Of a stretch of 64,000 nucleotides of DNA, positions 40,985 to 52,265 are shown one piece after another (position 1 is the first letter of the stretch; the number at the start of each line of letters is the position of its first letter). The position numbers were made by a program, and so were the translations under genes. This DNA comes from AC-32 sp963736055 (GTDB taxonomy: Bacteria; Actinomycetota; Thermoleophilia; Gaiellales; Gaiellaceae): contig CAVTNM010000001.1 in NCBI GenBank assembly GCA_963736055.1, positions 186,001 through 250,000 of the forward strand, written 5' to 3'. The notes beneath the pieces were generated by a model. The model saw nothing but the letters and a program-made list of their open reading frames with translations, was not told where the DNA came from and searched no databases.

Positions 40985-42619
40985 GTGGCGACGCGCGTAT
41001 TGATCGCCGGCGGTGGAGTTGCCGCCTTGGAGGCCGCTCTCGCTCTGCGGGCGCTGGGCGAGGGGAACGTCAGCGTCGAGATGCTGTCGCCCGAGCCTCA
41101 GTTCTGGTACCGGCCGCTCGCGGTCGCGGAGCCATTCGATCTCGGCGAGGTGAGGCAATTCGAGCTGACCGAGCTGGCAGAAGCCGCCGGAGCGACCCTC
41201 TCGTTGGGGGCACTGGCGGGTGTCGATGCCGGAAGTAGCCTGGCACACACCTCAGCGGGTAGCTCGGTTCCTTACGACGTCCTGCTCGTCGCCTGCGGAG
41301 CCAGTCCCACCGCGGCTGTCCCCGGCGCCCTGACGTTCCGCGGCCCGGGGGATAGCGAGAAAATCCGCACGCTGCTCGAGGAGATCGCTTCCGGTGAGGT
41401 AGAGCGGGTCGCCTTCTGCGTCCCCTGGGGAGCGGTCTGGTCGCTTCCGATCTATGAGCTGGCGCTGATGACGGCGACCTACCTCGCCGAGCGCGGACTC
41501 GACCACGTCGAGCTCATGTTGGTCACGCCCGAGGACGAGCCGCTCCAGCTGTTCGGGCGCGCCGGAAGCGAGGCGGTGCGGCAGTCGCTGGAGGAACGGG
41601 GAATCGTCGTTCGGACGGGCTCCTGCCCGGTGGAGCTGGTCGACGGGGAGCTACGCCTCGTTCCCGAAGGAACGATCGCGACCGATCGTGTCGTCGCTCT
41701 TCCACGACTGCGGGGGCCGCGTATCGCCGGCCTGCCACAGACGGTCGAAGGTTTCCTCCCCGTTGACGCGCACGGCCAGGTCTACGGTCTCTCCGATGTC
41801 TTCGCCGCCGGCGACATCACCAGCTTCCCGGTCAAGCAGGGCGGGATCGCTGCCCAGCAGGCGGACGCCGCCGCCGAGATGATCGCGGCAAACGCCGGCG
41901 CGGACCTGATGCCGCAACCTTTCCGGCCGGTACTCCGAGGGCTCCTCTTGACCGGGAGGGAGCCGCGCTACCTCAGGCACGACATCGCCGGCGGCGCCGG
42001 CGACGCCTCGTCGGCCGGCCCCGACCCCCTGTGGTGGCCGCCCGCGAAGATCGTCGGGCACTACCTCGCGCCCTTCCTCGCGGATGTTGCCGGCGTCGAG
42101 AGCCCAGCCGAGACGACCTCCGCTCCTGGCGCCGTTCCCGTCGAGGTCGAGCTCGACCCTGCGAGCGTCCACCGTTTGGCTGCGCTGCAGTGGGAGATAG
42201 CGGCCGAGGCGGAAGGAGAGGACGGGGCCAGGGCCGCGGACGCCATGTCGACCGATCCGCTCGTCGTGGCCCCCGAGGACACACTCGGGGAGGTCGCCGA
42301 GAAGATGCGCGCAGGCGAGCTTGGCTCGGCCCTCGTGGCGGACTACGGGCGGCTGATCGGGATTCTCACGTCACGCGACCTGCTGCGCGCCTTCGCCGGC
42401 CGCGTGCACCCGAGCGAGGCGCGTGTCCGCGAGTGGATGACCGCTGAGCCTGTTGTAGTCACAGCCGCTACGCCGCTCGAGGCGGCTGTGACCCTTATGA
42501 CCGAGTACGGCTTCCACCACCTGCCCGTCGTCGATGACGAGCGACCGGTTGGGATGCTCGGACTTCGCCAGGCGCTGCGTCAGGTGCGCGGGCGGACCGG
42601 GATCGGTCTCGGGTTCTGA
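40985..42619 (+). CDS. FAD-dependent oxidoreductase fused to tandem CBS domains
   Basis: A 544-residue fusion. Residues 1-390 form a pyridine-nucleotide-disulfide/NDH-2-like flavoprotein: FAD motif VLIAGGGVAALEAALALRAL, a middle region and the second FAD motif GLSDVFAAGDITSFPVKQGG. Residues about 415-540 are two CBS motifs (AADAMSTDPLVVAPEDTLGE, then REWMTAEPVVVTAATPLEAA), which usually sense adenosyl nucleotides. GAAGGAGA precedes the GTG start. The substrate may be a quinone or sulfide, as in related flavoproteins, but the redox cysteines of sulfide:quinone reductase are not evident. Confidence 0.87.
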   Translation: MATRVLIAGGGVAALEAALALRALGEGNVSVEMLSPEPQFWYRPLAVAEPFDLGEVRQFELTELAEAAGATLSLGALAGVDAGSSLAHTSAGSSVPYDVLLVACGASPTAAVPGALTFRGPGDSEKIRTLLEEIASGEVERVAFCVPWGAVWSLPIYELALMTATYLAERGLDHVELMLVTPEDEPLQLFGRAGSEAVRQSLEERGIVVRTGSCPVELVDGELRLVPEGTIATDRVVALPRLRGPRIAGLPQTVEGFLPVDAHGQVYGLSDVFAAGDITSFPVKQGGIAAQQADAAAEMIAANAGADLMPQPFRPVLRGLLLTGREPRYLRHDIAGGAGDASSAGPDPLWWPPAKIVGHYLAPFLADVAGVESPAETTSAPGAVPVEVELDPASVHRLAALQWEIAAEAEGEDGARAADAMSTDPLVVAPEDTLGEVAEKMRAGELGSALVADYGRLIGILTSRDLLRAFAGRVHPSEARVREWMTAEPVVVTAATPLEAAVTLMTEYGFHHLPVVDDERPVGMLGLRQALRQVRGRTGIGLGF

Positions 42620-42637
42620 CAGCGCAAGAGCTTCCGC

Positions 42638-43084
42638 TCACAACTCGTGATCGGGCACGATCGAGCGGAAGTGCCTCTCGACGATCTCGAGGGTCTCGAG
42701 CACGGGCCGTTGCTGGAGCAGCTCGCTGTAGTTCTTCGCGCCTTCGCGGTCGTGGCCGCGACCCACGTCCTCGGGAGGAAGATGACCGATGGCGTCCCAA
42801 TGCCAGCCGCCTGGTGTCGTCGGATCGAGGTAGATCACGGATGCCAGCTCATGGTGGCAACGATCGCGCACGTAACGAAGGCCGTCGAGATGCCGGTCCT
42901 GCGGCTCGACCAACCGGAACCATGTGTCCCAAAGTGAGTGAGCCCAGTTCAGGGCCTCGAACAACGGCGGATACACATCGCGAGCGCTGTTTGCTCCGAG
43001 AGCCGCCTGCTCGCGAAAACGCTCGACAGCGTCCGCGTAACCGCGAACAAGCCAAGAACTGGGTGTAGATCCGTGCGTCCGCAC
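42638..43084 (-). CDS. Hypothetical protein
   Basis: A 148-residue protein with reasonable codon use and a coherent aromatic-rich sequence (PLFEALNWAHSLWDTWFRL, RYVRDRCHHELASVIYLDPT, GGWHWDAIGHLPPEDVG). I do not recognise a family. The GTG start is tentative. It is convergent with the FAD-CBS gene. The 160 bp upstream, before the phosphoglucomutase gene, show no other gene. Confidence 0.6.
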   Translation of the reverse strand: MRTHGSTPSSWLVRGYADAVERFREQAALGANSARDVYPPLFEALNWAHSLWDTWFRLVEPQDRHLDGLRYVRDRCHHELASVIYLDPTTPGGWHWDAIGHLPPEDVGRGHDREGAKNYSELLQQRPVLETLEIVERHFRSIVPDHEL

Positions 43085-43247
43085 CTATCGCGCCGCCGAT
43101 CGATTGGACACGTGTGCGGCGCGTGAGTTTGCCACGTCGACGCGGAGCGGCCGCCGATCTGCCGGGAAGCAGCGATCATGCTCGCGTGAACAGGCGGGAG
43201 GAAGTCAAGGTCGTCATTGCACGCTGGAGTTTCGCGGTCTCGAGGCG

Positions 43248-44006
43248 ATGCTAGCCCTGGTGTCCGCTGGAGCGACCGATCTGGGCGCGATGCAGGCCGT
43301 GATCTTCGATCTCGACGGCGTCGTCACCCGCACGGCCGAGGTCCACGCGCAGGCGTGGAAGCAGCTCTTCGACGAGTACCTCGCGGCACGCGCCCGGAGC
43401 CTCGGCGAGCCTTTCCGGCCTTTCGACCGCTCCTCCGACTACCGCCGCTTCGTCGACGGCAAGCCTCGCTACGAGGGGGTCGCGAGCTTCCTCGGGTCTC
43501 GCGGGATCGAGCTCCCGTTCGGCTCGCCGGAGGATCCGGAGGAGCGGGAGACCGTCTGCGGTCTCGGCAACCGCAAGAACCGCTATTTCCGGGAAGCATT
43601 GGCAACGACGGGAAGCCACCCTTACCCGACCACGCTCGAGCTGATTGCAAGGCTGCGCGAGCAGGGGGTACGCACGGCGATCGTCTCGTCGAGCCGCAAC
43701 TGCGCGGCCGTGCTCGAGGCCGCCGGGATCCGAGAGCTCTTCGACGCCAAGGTCGACGGCGTCGACGCGGCCGAGCTCGGATTGCCGGGCAAGCCTGATC
43801 CCGCCGTGTTCCTCGACGCGGCGCGCCGCTTGGGAGTCGATCCGGCGCATGCGGCGGTCGTCGAGGACGCGATCGTGGGCGTCGAGGCCGGACGGCGAGG
43901 GGGCTTCGCGCTCGTGGTCGGGGTCGACCGGGAGGCACAGTTCGAGGCGCTCGTCGCCGCCGGCGCCGATGTCGTCGTCGGCGACCTGGGGGAGCTTGCG
44001 GCGTGA
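43248..44006 (+). CDS. HAD-family beta-phosphoglucomutase-like phosphatase/mutase
   Basis: A HAD-superfamily protein with the nucleophile motif AVIFDLDGVVTRTAEVHAQA (DxDG with the T/V-containing beta-PGM turn), motif II in RTAIVSSSRNCAAVLEAAG and motif III/IV in LPGKPDPAVFLDAARRLGV and VVEDAIVGVEAG. It directly precedes a GH65 phosphorylase gene with a 4-bp overlap, so it probably converts the beta-glucose-1-phosphate released by that enzyme to glucose-6-phosphate. The start is either ATG 43248 or ATG 43290; neither has a strong ribosome-binding site. Confidence 0.88.
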   Translation: MLALVSAGATDLGAMQAVIFDLDGVVTRTAEVHAQAWKQLFDEYLAARARSLGEPFRPFDRSSDYRRFVDGKPRYEGVASFLGSRGIELPFGSPEDPEERETVCGLGNRKNRYFREALATTGSHPYPTTLELIARLREQGVRTAIVSSSRNCAAVLEAAGIRELFDAKVDGVDAAELGLPGKPDPAVFLDAARRLGVDPAHAAVVEDAIVGVEAGRRGGFALVVGVDREAQFEALVAAGADVVVGDLGELAA

Positions 44007-46409
44007 GCGTCTGGCTCCTCGAGTACAGCGGCTTCGACCCGGCGCGTGAGGGTCTGCGCGAGGCGCTCTGCACGCTCGGCAACGGTTGGCTCGCGACCCG
44101 GGGAGCGGCACCGGAGGCCCTCGCCGATGGGACTCACTATCCGGCCACCTACGTGGCCGGGGTCTACGACCGGCTGGCCACCACCGTCGCCGGCCGCACC
44201 CTCGAGGACGAGAGCATCGTCAACCTTCCAAACTGGCTACCCCTGACGTTTCGTGCAGAGGACGGGTGCTGGCTGGAGGCAGCCGAGCTCCTCGAGAACC
44301 GGGTGGAGCTCGACCTCCGCCGGGGCGTCCTCATCCGGCTCGCGCGGGTCCGCGACGATGCAGGCCGCCTCACGGGCGTGACGCAACGGCGCCTCGTCTC
44401 GATGGACCAGCCGCACCTGGCCGCGCTCGAGACGACCATCGTGTCCGAGAACTGGTCTGGCCGGTTGCAGGTTCGCTCGCTGCTCGACGGGGACGTGAGC
44501 AACTCCGGGGTCGCCCGCTACCGCGCCCTCGCCGGAGATCATCTGACCGCGATCGAGACCGCGAGCGTCGACGACGAGACGGTGGCGCATCCGAGCGCAG
44601 ACACGAGGCTCGCGCATCCTCGTGGCGCAGGCGGCGCGGACCTGCCTCTACCGGGACGGCGCCGCCGTCCCGGCGACGCGGACGCTTCTGCAGGAGCAGA
44701 CTTCGGTCGGGCACGAGCTCTCTGCCGACCTCGGCGAAGGCGAGTTCGTGACCGTCGAGAAGGTCGTCGGGGTCTACACCTCACGTGAGCCGGCCCTTTC
44801 CGAGCCTGGCTACGCGGCCCATCGAGCCGTCGGCCGAGCGCCGCGCTTCAACGAGCTGCTCGAGAGGCACGCCCTCGCCTGGCACCAGCTGTGGCATCGG
44901 TTCGGGATCTCAATCGAGGAGGGCGAGGAGCGAACCGCGCTGATCGTGAACCTCCACGTGTTCCACCTCCTGCAGACGATCTCGCCCCATACCGCCGGGG
45001 TCGACGCGGGCGTGCCTGCTCGCGGGCTTCACGGTGAGGCCTATCGCGGCCACGTCTTCTGGGACGAGGTCTTCGTCTTCCCCTTCTTCAACTTCCGGCT
45101 TCCGCGACTTGCGCGGGCTCTTCTCCGCTACCGCTACCGGCGGCTTCGGGAGGCTCGCTGGGCCGCACAGGAGGCGGGCTTCGAGGGTGCGATGTTCCCC
45201 TGGCAGAGCGGGAGTGACGGACGGGAGGAGACGCAGCGACGCCACCTGAACCCCCGCTCGAACCGCTGGAATGCCGACCATTCCTCGCTGCAGCGGCACA
45301 TCAACGCCGCGATCGTCTACAACCTCTGGCACTACTACCAGGTCACCGGCGACCTCGGCTTCCTCGCCGGCTTCGGCGCGGAACTGATCATCGAGATCGC
45401 ACGCTTCTGGAGCTCGATCGCACGCTACAACCGGGCGCTGGACCGCTACGAGATCTGCGGCGTGATGGGCCCCGACGAGTACCACGACGCGCTTCCTGAC
45501 GCGCCGACACCCGGGGTCGACAACAACGCATACACGAACGTCATGGCCGTCTGGGTGCTGTGCCGCGCGCTCGACCTCCTCGAGCTGATTCCTTCCGACC
45601 AGGCCGAAGAGCTGCGCGAGCGGCTCTCGCTCACCGCCGAGGAAACCGAGCGCTGGGAGGACGTGAGCCGCAAGATGCGCCTCGTCTTCCACGAGGACGG
45701 CATCCTCAGCCAGTTCGAGGGCTACGAGCAGCTCGAGGAGTTCGATTGGGACGGCTACCGCTCCCGCCACGGCGACATCAGGCGCCTCGACAGGATCCTC
45801 GAGAGCGAGGGTGACACTCCGAATCGCTACAAGGTCTCGAAGCAGGCCGACGTGCTCATGCTCTTCTACCTCCTGTCCGCCGACGAGCTCGGCGAGATCT
45901 TCGCGCGTCTCGGGTACGACTTCGAGGAGGACACGATCCCGAGGGCGGTCGACTACTACCTCGACCGGACCTCGCACGGCTCGACTCTGAGTAGCGTCGT
46001 GCATGCGTGGGTGCTCGCGCGCTCCGATCGAAGCCGCTCCTGGGAGTTCTTCCTCGAGGCGCTCGAGAGCGACATCTCCGACTCCCAGGGCGGCACGACC
46101 GAGGAGGGGATCCATCTGGGAGCGATGGCCGGCACGCTCGACCTCCTCCAGCGGTGCTACACGGGGCTCGAGGTTCGCGACGACGTCCTCTGGCTGAACC
46201 CGCAGCTGCCGACGGGGCTCAGGCGGCTCGCCTTCACGATCCTCTACCGAGGACAGCTCGTCGAGCTCGAGTTCGAGGACGAGAGCGTCACCGTGACCTC
46301 GCAGACCGCGCAGGCGGCGCCGATCTCGGTCGGGATCGGCGCGACGGTCACGGATCTCCAGGCCGGCAGCCGCCTCGAGCTTCATGCCCGCGCGGCGCCG
46401 GCCTCCTGA
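44003..46409 (+). CDS. Glycoside hydrolase family 65 disaccharide phosphorylase (frameshifted)
   Basis: An inverting phosphorylase of the maltose/trehalose/kojibiose type. The N-terminal domain (FDPAREGLREALCTLGNGWL) reads from 44003. The frame changes near 44,611 (GGCTCGCGCATCC), restoring RILVAQAARTC. The catalytic (alpha/alpha)6 barrel follows with HVFWDEVFVFPFFNF, EDG-type loops and the general-acid motif GVMGPDEYHDALPDA, then KQADVLMLFYLL and SHGSTLSSVVHAWVLAR. The restored length is about 801 residues. It cleaves a disaccharide with phosphate and works with the neighbouring phosphoglucomutase. Which disaccharide cannot be decided from sequence. Confidence 0.88.
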
Positions 46410-46482
46410 GCCGCGCTGAAGACCTACTGGGCGAGAGGCAGCGGAGTATGCTGGGCATCGGAATCAGAAGGAAAGGACGAGC

Positions 46483-47400
46483 ATGCCCAGGAAGATCTGT
46501 CTCTCCGCCGGCCTCGTCACGCTGCTCCTCGTCGGCCTTCTTGCGTCCGGGTGCGGAGGCAGCAGCAAGAAGGCGGCGACCACCACGTCGACGTCCGCCG
46601 GCACAACGACGACACCTACCGTCGACAGCACGGTCGCGGCGGAGGTTCCCTCCGCGATCAAGTCGAAGGGCACACTGACCGTCGCCGCAGACGCCACCTA
46701 TGCTCCCAACGAGTTCATCGGTAGCAACGGAACGAGCGTCGAAGGCATGGACCCCGACCTGGCTAAGGCCCTCGCCGCCGTCATGGGACTCAAGGTCAAG
46801 GTCGTCAACGCGAGCTTCGACGGAATCATCCCAGGGCTCGCCTCCGGCAAGTACGACCTCGGGATGTCGTCCTTCACCGACACCAAAGAACGTCAGAAGA
46901 CGGTCGATTTCGTCACCTACTTCTCCGCTGGCACCTCTTTCTACGTGAAGGCGCAGGGAGGGCCGACCATCAATACGCTCGCCGATCTCTGCGGGCACTC
47001 GGTGGGGGTCGAGAGGGGGACTACCCAGGCGGACGACGCGACCGCGCAGAACACAAAGTGCAAGACCGCAGGCAAGTCCGGCGTCAAGGTGTCTGTCTTC
47101 CCGGACCAGAACGCCGCGAACCTGTCAATCTCAAGCGGCCGAGCGCAGGTGGGCATGGCCGACTCGCCGGTCGCCGCATACATCGTCAAGCAGTCGAACG
47201 GCCAGTTCAAGCTGACGGGCTCGTCGTACAACACCGCGCCCTACGGCATCGCGATTCCCAAGGGAAACGGCATGACCAAGCCGATCCTCGCGGCGCTGAA
47301 GGTGCTCATGTCGAATGGTCAGTACAAGGCGATCCTGACGAAGTGGAACATCGCCTCCGGCGCGATCACGAATCCGACCATCAACGGAGCTACCAGCTAG
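46483..47400 (+). CDS. Polar amino acid ABC transporter substrate-binding lipoprotein
   Basis: A 305-residue periplasmic binding protein of the SBP_bac_3 family. It has a lipoprotein signal with lipobox LLASGC (Cys near residue 24), a Thr/Ser-rich tether, and the binding domain (LTVAADATYAPNEFIGSNGT, DPDLAKALAAVMGLKVKVVN, GIIPGLASGKYDLGMSSFTD). GAAAGGA lies before the ATG. It is the first gene of an ABC operon with permease and ATPase. The likely ligand is a polar or charged amino acid. Confidence 0.93.
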   Translation: MPRKICLSAGLVTLLLVGLLASGCGGSSKKAATTTSTSAGTTTTPTVDSTVAAEVPSAIKSKGTLTVAADATYAPNEFIGSNGTSVEGMDPDLAKALAAVMGLKVKVVNASFDGIIPGLASGKYDLGMSSFTDTKERQKTVDFVTYFSAGTSFYVKAQGGPTINTLADLCGHSVGVERGTTQADDATAQNTKCKTAGKSGVKVSVFPDQNAANLSISSGRAQVGMADSPVAAYIVKQSNGQFKLTGSSYNTAPYGIAIPKGNGMTKPILAALKVLMSNGQYKAILTKWNIASGAITNPTINGATS

Positions 47401-47437
47401 TCACAGACGACGCAGTGAGTTAGGGTCAGCGGCTTCC

Positions 47438-48406
47438 GTGGAGTCCACCGCCGGGACCCCCGAGAGCGTTCCGCCGCCGATCCGGCCCGAAGAGATCAAG
47501 GCGATCCCGCTTCGCCATCCGGGCCGCTGGGTCGCGAGTGCGATCATCCTCGTCCTCGCGGCAGCGTTCGCGAAGTCGGTTGCGACCAACCCGCGGTTCC
47601 AGTGGGGGATCATCGGTCATTACTTCTTCTCGAGCCGGGTCCTAGACGGCCTCGTCGTCACGCTCGAGCTGACGGTTCTCTCGATGGCGATCGGCGTCAC
47701 CATCGGCGTCGTGCTCGCGGTCATGCGGCTGTCGTCGAATCCGCTCGTCTCCGGCACCAGTTGGTTCTACATCTGGTTGTTCCGAGGAACGCCGGTGCTG
47801 GTCCAGATCCTCTTCTGGGGCTACATCTCCGCGCTCTATCCGCAGTTGTCGCTGGGGATCCCGTTCGGGCCACAGTTCGTGCACTTCAGCGCGAACTCGG
47901 CCATCACGCCGTTCGTCGCCGGGATGCTCGCCCTCGGGTTGAACGAGGGCGCCTACATGGCCGAGATCGTGCGGGCGGGGATCATCTCGGTCGAGGAGGG
48001 CCAGGCGGAGGCTGCCCAGAGCCTCGGCATGACGCGCCTGCTGACGATGCGACGGATCGTCTTGCCGCAGGCGATGCGGGTGATCATCCCGCCGACCGGC
48101 AACGAGACGATCTCGATGCTGAAGACGACCTCTCTCGTCAGCGTCATCGCCGTGACGGACCTGCTCTACTCGGTGGAGCTCATCTACGCGGTCAACTATC
48201 GGACGATCCCGCTCCTGATCGTGGCGAGCATTTGGTACCTGCTCGTCACGACCGTGCTCACGGTCGGCCAGTACTACGTCGAGCGTCACTTCGGCCGCGG
48301 CGCGACGCGCGACCTTCCGGAGACGCCGCTCCAGCGTCTTCGTCGATATCTCTCGTTCCGGCACGCGACCGTCGACGTGCCCGAGTCCTCCGGAGAGAGA
48401 CGATGA
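47438..48406 (+). CDS. Amino acid ABC transporter permease (HisM/GlnP type)
   Basis: A 322-residue permease with an N-terminal helix (WVASAIILVLAAAFAKSV) and five or six more membrane segments. The EAA loop is clear: EEGQAEAAQSLGMTRLLTMR. LRGTP-like FRGTPVLVQILFWGYI is typical of polar amino acid permeases. Fusion of the usual HisQ and HisM roles in one gene implies a homodimeric permease. The stop overlaps the ATPase start by 4 bp. Confidence 0.93.
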   Translation: MESTAGTPESVPPPIRPEEIKAIPLRHPGRWVASAIILVLAAAFAKSVATNPRFQWGIIGHYFFSSRVLDGLVVTLELTVLSMAIGVTIGVVLAVMRLSSNPLVSGTSWFYIWLFRGTPVLVQILFWGYISALYPQLSLGIPFGPQFVHFSANSAITPFVAGMLALGLNEGAYMAEIVRAGIISVEEGQAEAAQSLGMTRLLTMRRIVLPQAMRVIIPPTGNETISMLKTTSLVSVIAVTDLLYSVELIYAVNYRTIPLLIVASIWYLLVTTVLTVGQYYVERHFGRGATRDLPETPLQRLRRYLSFRHATVDVPESSGERR

Positions 48407-49171
48407 GCACGCCGATGGTCAAGGCCGAGGGGGTCCAGAAGCGCTTCGGCCGCCTCGAGGTGCTCAAGGGAGTTTCGCTCGAGGTGGAGTCCGGCGAGGT
48501 CGTCTGCATGATCGGCCCCTCCGGCTCGGGGAAGTCGACGTTCCTGCGTTGCATCAACCACCTCGAGAAGATCGACGCCGGCCGGCTGTCGGTCGACGGG
48601 GAGCTCGTCGGCTACCGTCAGGTGGGCGACAAGATCTACGAGCAGCGCGACGCCGAGGTTTGCCGGGACCGCGCCGAGATCGGCATGGTCTTCCAGCGGT
48701 TCAACCTCTTCGGCCACATGACCGCGCTCGAGAACGTGATCGAGGCTCCCGTCCACGTCAGGAAGTTGCCGAAGAAGGAGGCCGTCGCAGCAGGGGAAGG
48801 TTCTCCTCGACCGGGTGGGGCTCACCGACAAGCACGACGGCTACCCGTCTCAGCTGTCCGGCGGCCAGCAGCAACGAGTCGCTATCGCTCGGGCCTTGGC
48901 CATGAAGCCGAAGCTGATGCTGTTCGACGAGCCAACGTCGGCGCTCGACCCCGAGTTGGTCGGTGAGGTGCTCGACGTGATGAAGAGCCTCGCTTTCGAC
49001 TTCAAGACCACGATGATCGTCGTCACCCACGAGATGGGGTTCGCCCGCGAGGCCGCCGACCGCGTCCTGATGATGGATGACGGCCGAATCATCGAGGACG
49101 GGACGCCCGAGCATTTCTTCGAGGCGCCTCGGGAGGAACGGACGAAACAGTTCCTCTCCGCGATCCTCTAA
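48403..49171 (+). CDS. Amino acid ABC transporter ATP-binding protein (frameshifted)
   Basis: The nucleotide-binding subunit. Walker A is MIGPSGSGKSTFLRCINHLE, and the Q-loop is EIGMVFQRFNLFGHMTALEN. The frame breaks in GGGG at 48793-48796; removing one G gives AAGKVLLDRVGL, and the rest continues with signature LSGGQQQRVAIARALA, Walker B LMLFDEPTSALDPE and switch His in VVTHEMGFARE. The span is 3n+1, giving about 255 residues, the usual size. An unbroken downstream half argues for a sequence error. Confidence 0.92.
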
Positions 49172-49199
49172 TCGGGCATAGACCCGGGCGAGGAGTACG

Positions 49200-49412
49200 G
49201 TGGGGTGCCGACGATTGTCGTCCTCCGTCGAAACTACGGTGGCACGAATCAGGGTTTTCGCGGATGCCGGTTCGGGCCCGGTAGGGAAGCATTACGGGTG
49301 CGCGAAGTACGAACTGCAAGTAGGACGAAGCTCCACCGAGAAGGCGACAGGAAGAACCTCCGAACGCCCTCCCGGTGAAGCGGACGAAAGCGGAATCGAC
49401 TTCACGAAGATC
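49200..49412 (+). other. Gene-free stretch that may hold a small RNA
   Basis: Between the ABC operon and the next gene there are about 400 bp without a convincing coding frame. About 200 bp of purine-rich, structured-looking sequence leads into a strong intrinsic terminator at 49413, so a stable transcript may end there. It does not match a riboswitch, tmRNA, RNase P or SRP RNA that I can recognise. Confidence 0.3.
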
Positions 49413-49441
49413 AAGGGCCCGCTCAAGCGGGCCCTTCTTTT
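49413..49441 (+). terminator. Strong intrinsic terminator
   Basis: AAGGGCCCGC pairs perfectly with GCGGGCCCTT around a TCAA loop and is followed by CTTTT. It lies 240 bp after the ABC ATPase stop, rather far to be its own terminator, which raises the possibility of an intervening small RNA. Confidence 0.8.
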
Positions 49442-49494
49442 GCGCCGAGGAGCACGCATCCGCATCGGGAACTGCTGACCCAGGCGACGGGAAG

Positions 49495-49529
49495 ACTCCG
49501 GAAGCCGCTCTTGGAGCGGCTTCCGGAGT
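49495..49529. terminator. Perfect 15-bp stem hairpin
   Basis: ACTCCGGAAGCCGCT pairs with its exact complement around a CTTGG loop. It sits 41 bp beyond the stop of the minus-strand GYD gene. With no T-run on either side, it may end minus-strand transcription or protect RNA ends. Confidence 0.6.
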
Positions 49530-49569
49530 GCGGGCCGGCTCACCAGTCTGGGGAGCCGAGGCGCGCCGT

Positions 49570-49854
49570 CTAGACGAGGACCTTGAAGAAAGTCTCGACG
49601 TCCTCCGCCGGGAAGGTCTCGGTCTCGAAGATCTCGAGCTTCGCGATCTTGCCGAGGACGCGGAATGCGGTCTCGTTGTCGGGGTACGTGAAGATCCCCA
49701 GGTACTCCCAGGGGCCCATGATTGCCATGAAGCGCTCGAGCGTGCCACCCTCGTGCTCGACGATCTTGTGGATCTTGTCGAGGTACTCGGGGGTCTTCTC
49801 GAGGTGCTCACGGGCCACAGGCGTCACCCTGAACAAGCCGACGTACGTGAACAT
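49570..49854 (-). CDS. GYD-like small alpha/beta protein
   Basis: A 94-residue protein: MFTYVGLFRVTPVAREHLEK, HKIVEHEGGTLERFMAIMGP and YLGIFTYPDNETAFRVLGKI. The pattern of strand, helix, then 'GG...-(A/G).(L)G.(Y/W)D'-like turn resembles GYD-domain proteins (ferredoxin-like fold, unknown function). A second, clearer GYD protein is encoded at 62650. It lies downstream of the typA gene on the opposite side of a ~165-bp gap. Confidence 0.65.
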   Translation of the reverse strand: MFTYVGLFRVTPVAREHLEKTPEYLDKIHKIVEHEGGTLERFMAIMGPWEYLGIFTYPDNETAFRVLGKIAKLEIFETETFPAEDVETFFKVLV

Positions 49855-50019
49855 CCCGACCTCCTACTTGGGGGCATTGCTGAGAGCCCCGGCAAACTCA
49901 GATCATCCCCGCCGGCGGATTCGCGCGAATCGGCAGACCCGCTGATCGCGCCTTCCTCTTTCTACTGAGCGGCGACGAAGATGAAGGAGCGGCGCGGTCA
50001 GACCCACTCGCACTAGTTC

Positions 50020-51895
<1,876 letters not shown>

Positions 51896-51981
51896 CCTAG
51901 CGAGGCTCTGGACGACAAAGGGGGCGGTTTCGGCACAGCCACGTCACACACGCGTGACGGGTTCGCTGCTCCAATGGATGC

Positions 51982-52215
51982 ATGGAGAACGGCAAGCCGA
52001 CGGTCAGGCAGATCTACGCGCTCGCGGCGGTGCTCTGCGCCGGGGCGGGTGAGGAGTTTCCGGAGACGAGGGAGGCGGCCTCCGAGCTGATCGAGCGACT
52101 GCGGGTGGAGAGCGGGCATCCCGCGCCGCGGCTCGAGGACGTGCCCTTCCGGCCGCGCGGGCGGCGCCGCGAGGCCAGTCGAGTGGCGAAGGAGTTGGTC
52201 GATGAGATGAGGTGA
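51982..52215 (+). CDS. Small hypothetical protein
   Basis: A 77-residue protein (MENGKPTVRQIYALAAVLCA, then AASELIERLRVESGHPAPRL). The first helix and the 'ALAAVLCAxAGEEFPET' run suggest a compact helical fold. I do not recognise a named family. It lies divergent to typA and 50 bp before dnaE, with a small hairpin (52229-52246) in that gap. Confidence 0.6.
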   Translation: MENGKPTVRQIYALAAVLCAGAGEEFPETREAASELIERLRVESGHPAPRLEDVPFRPRGRRREASRVAKELVDEMR

Positions 52216-52265
52216 GGGAAACCTGTTGCCAGGTCGTCGGACCTGGTCCTTAGACTCGACTTCCC

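Noticed and set aside
49200..49478. 92-residue plus-strand frame
   Set aside because: It runs straight through a strong intrinsic terminator and has no family resemblance.
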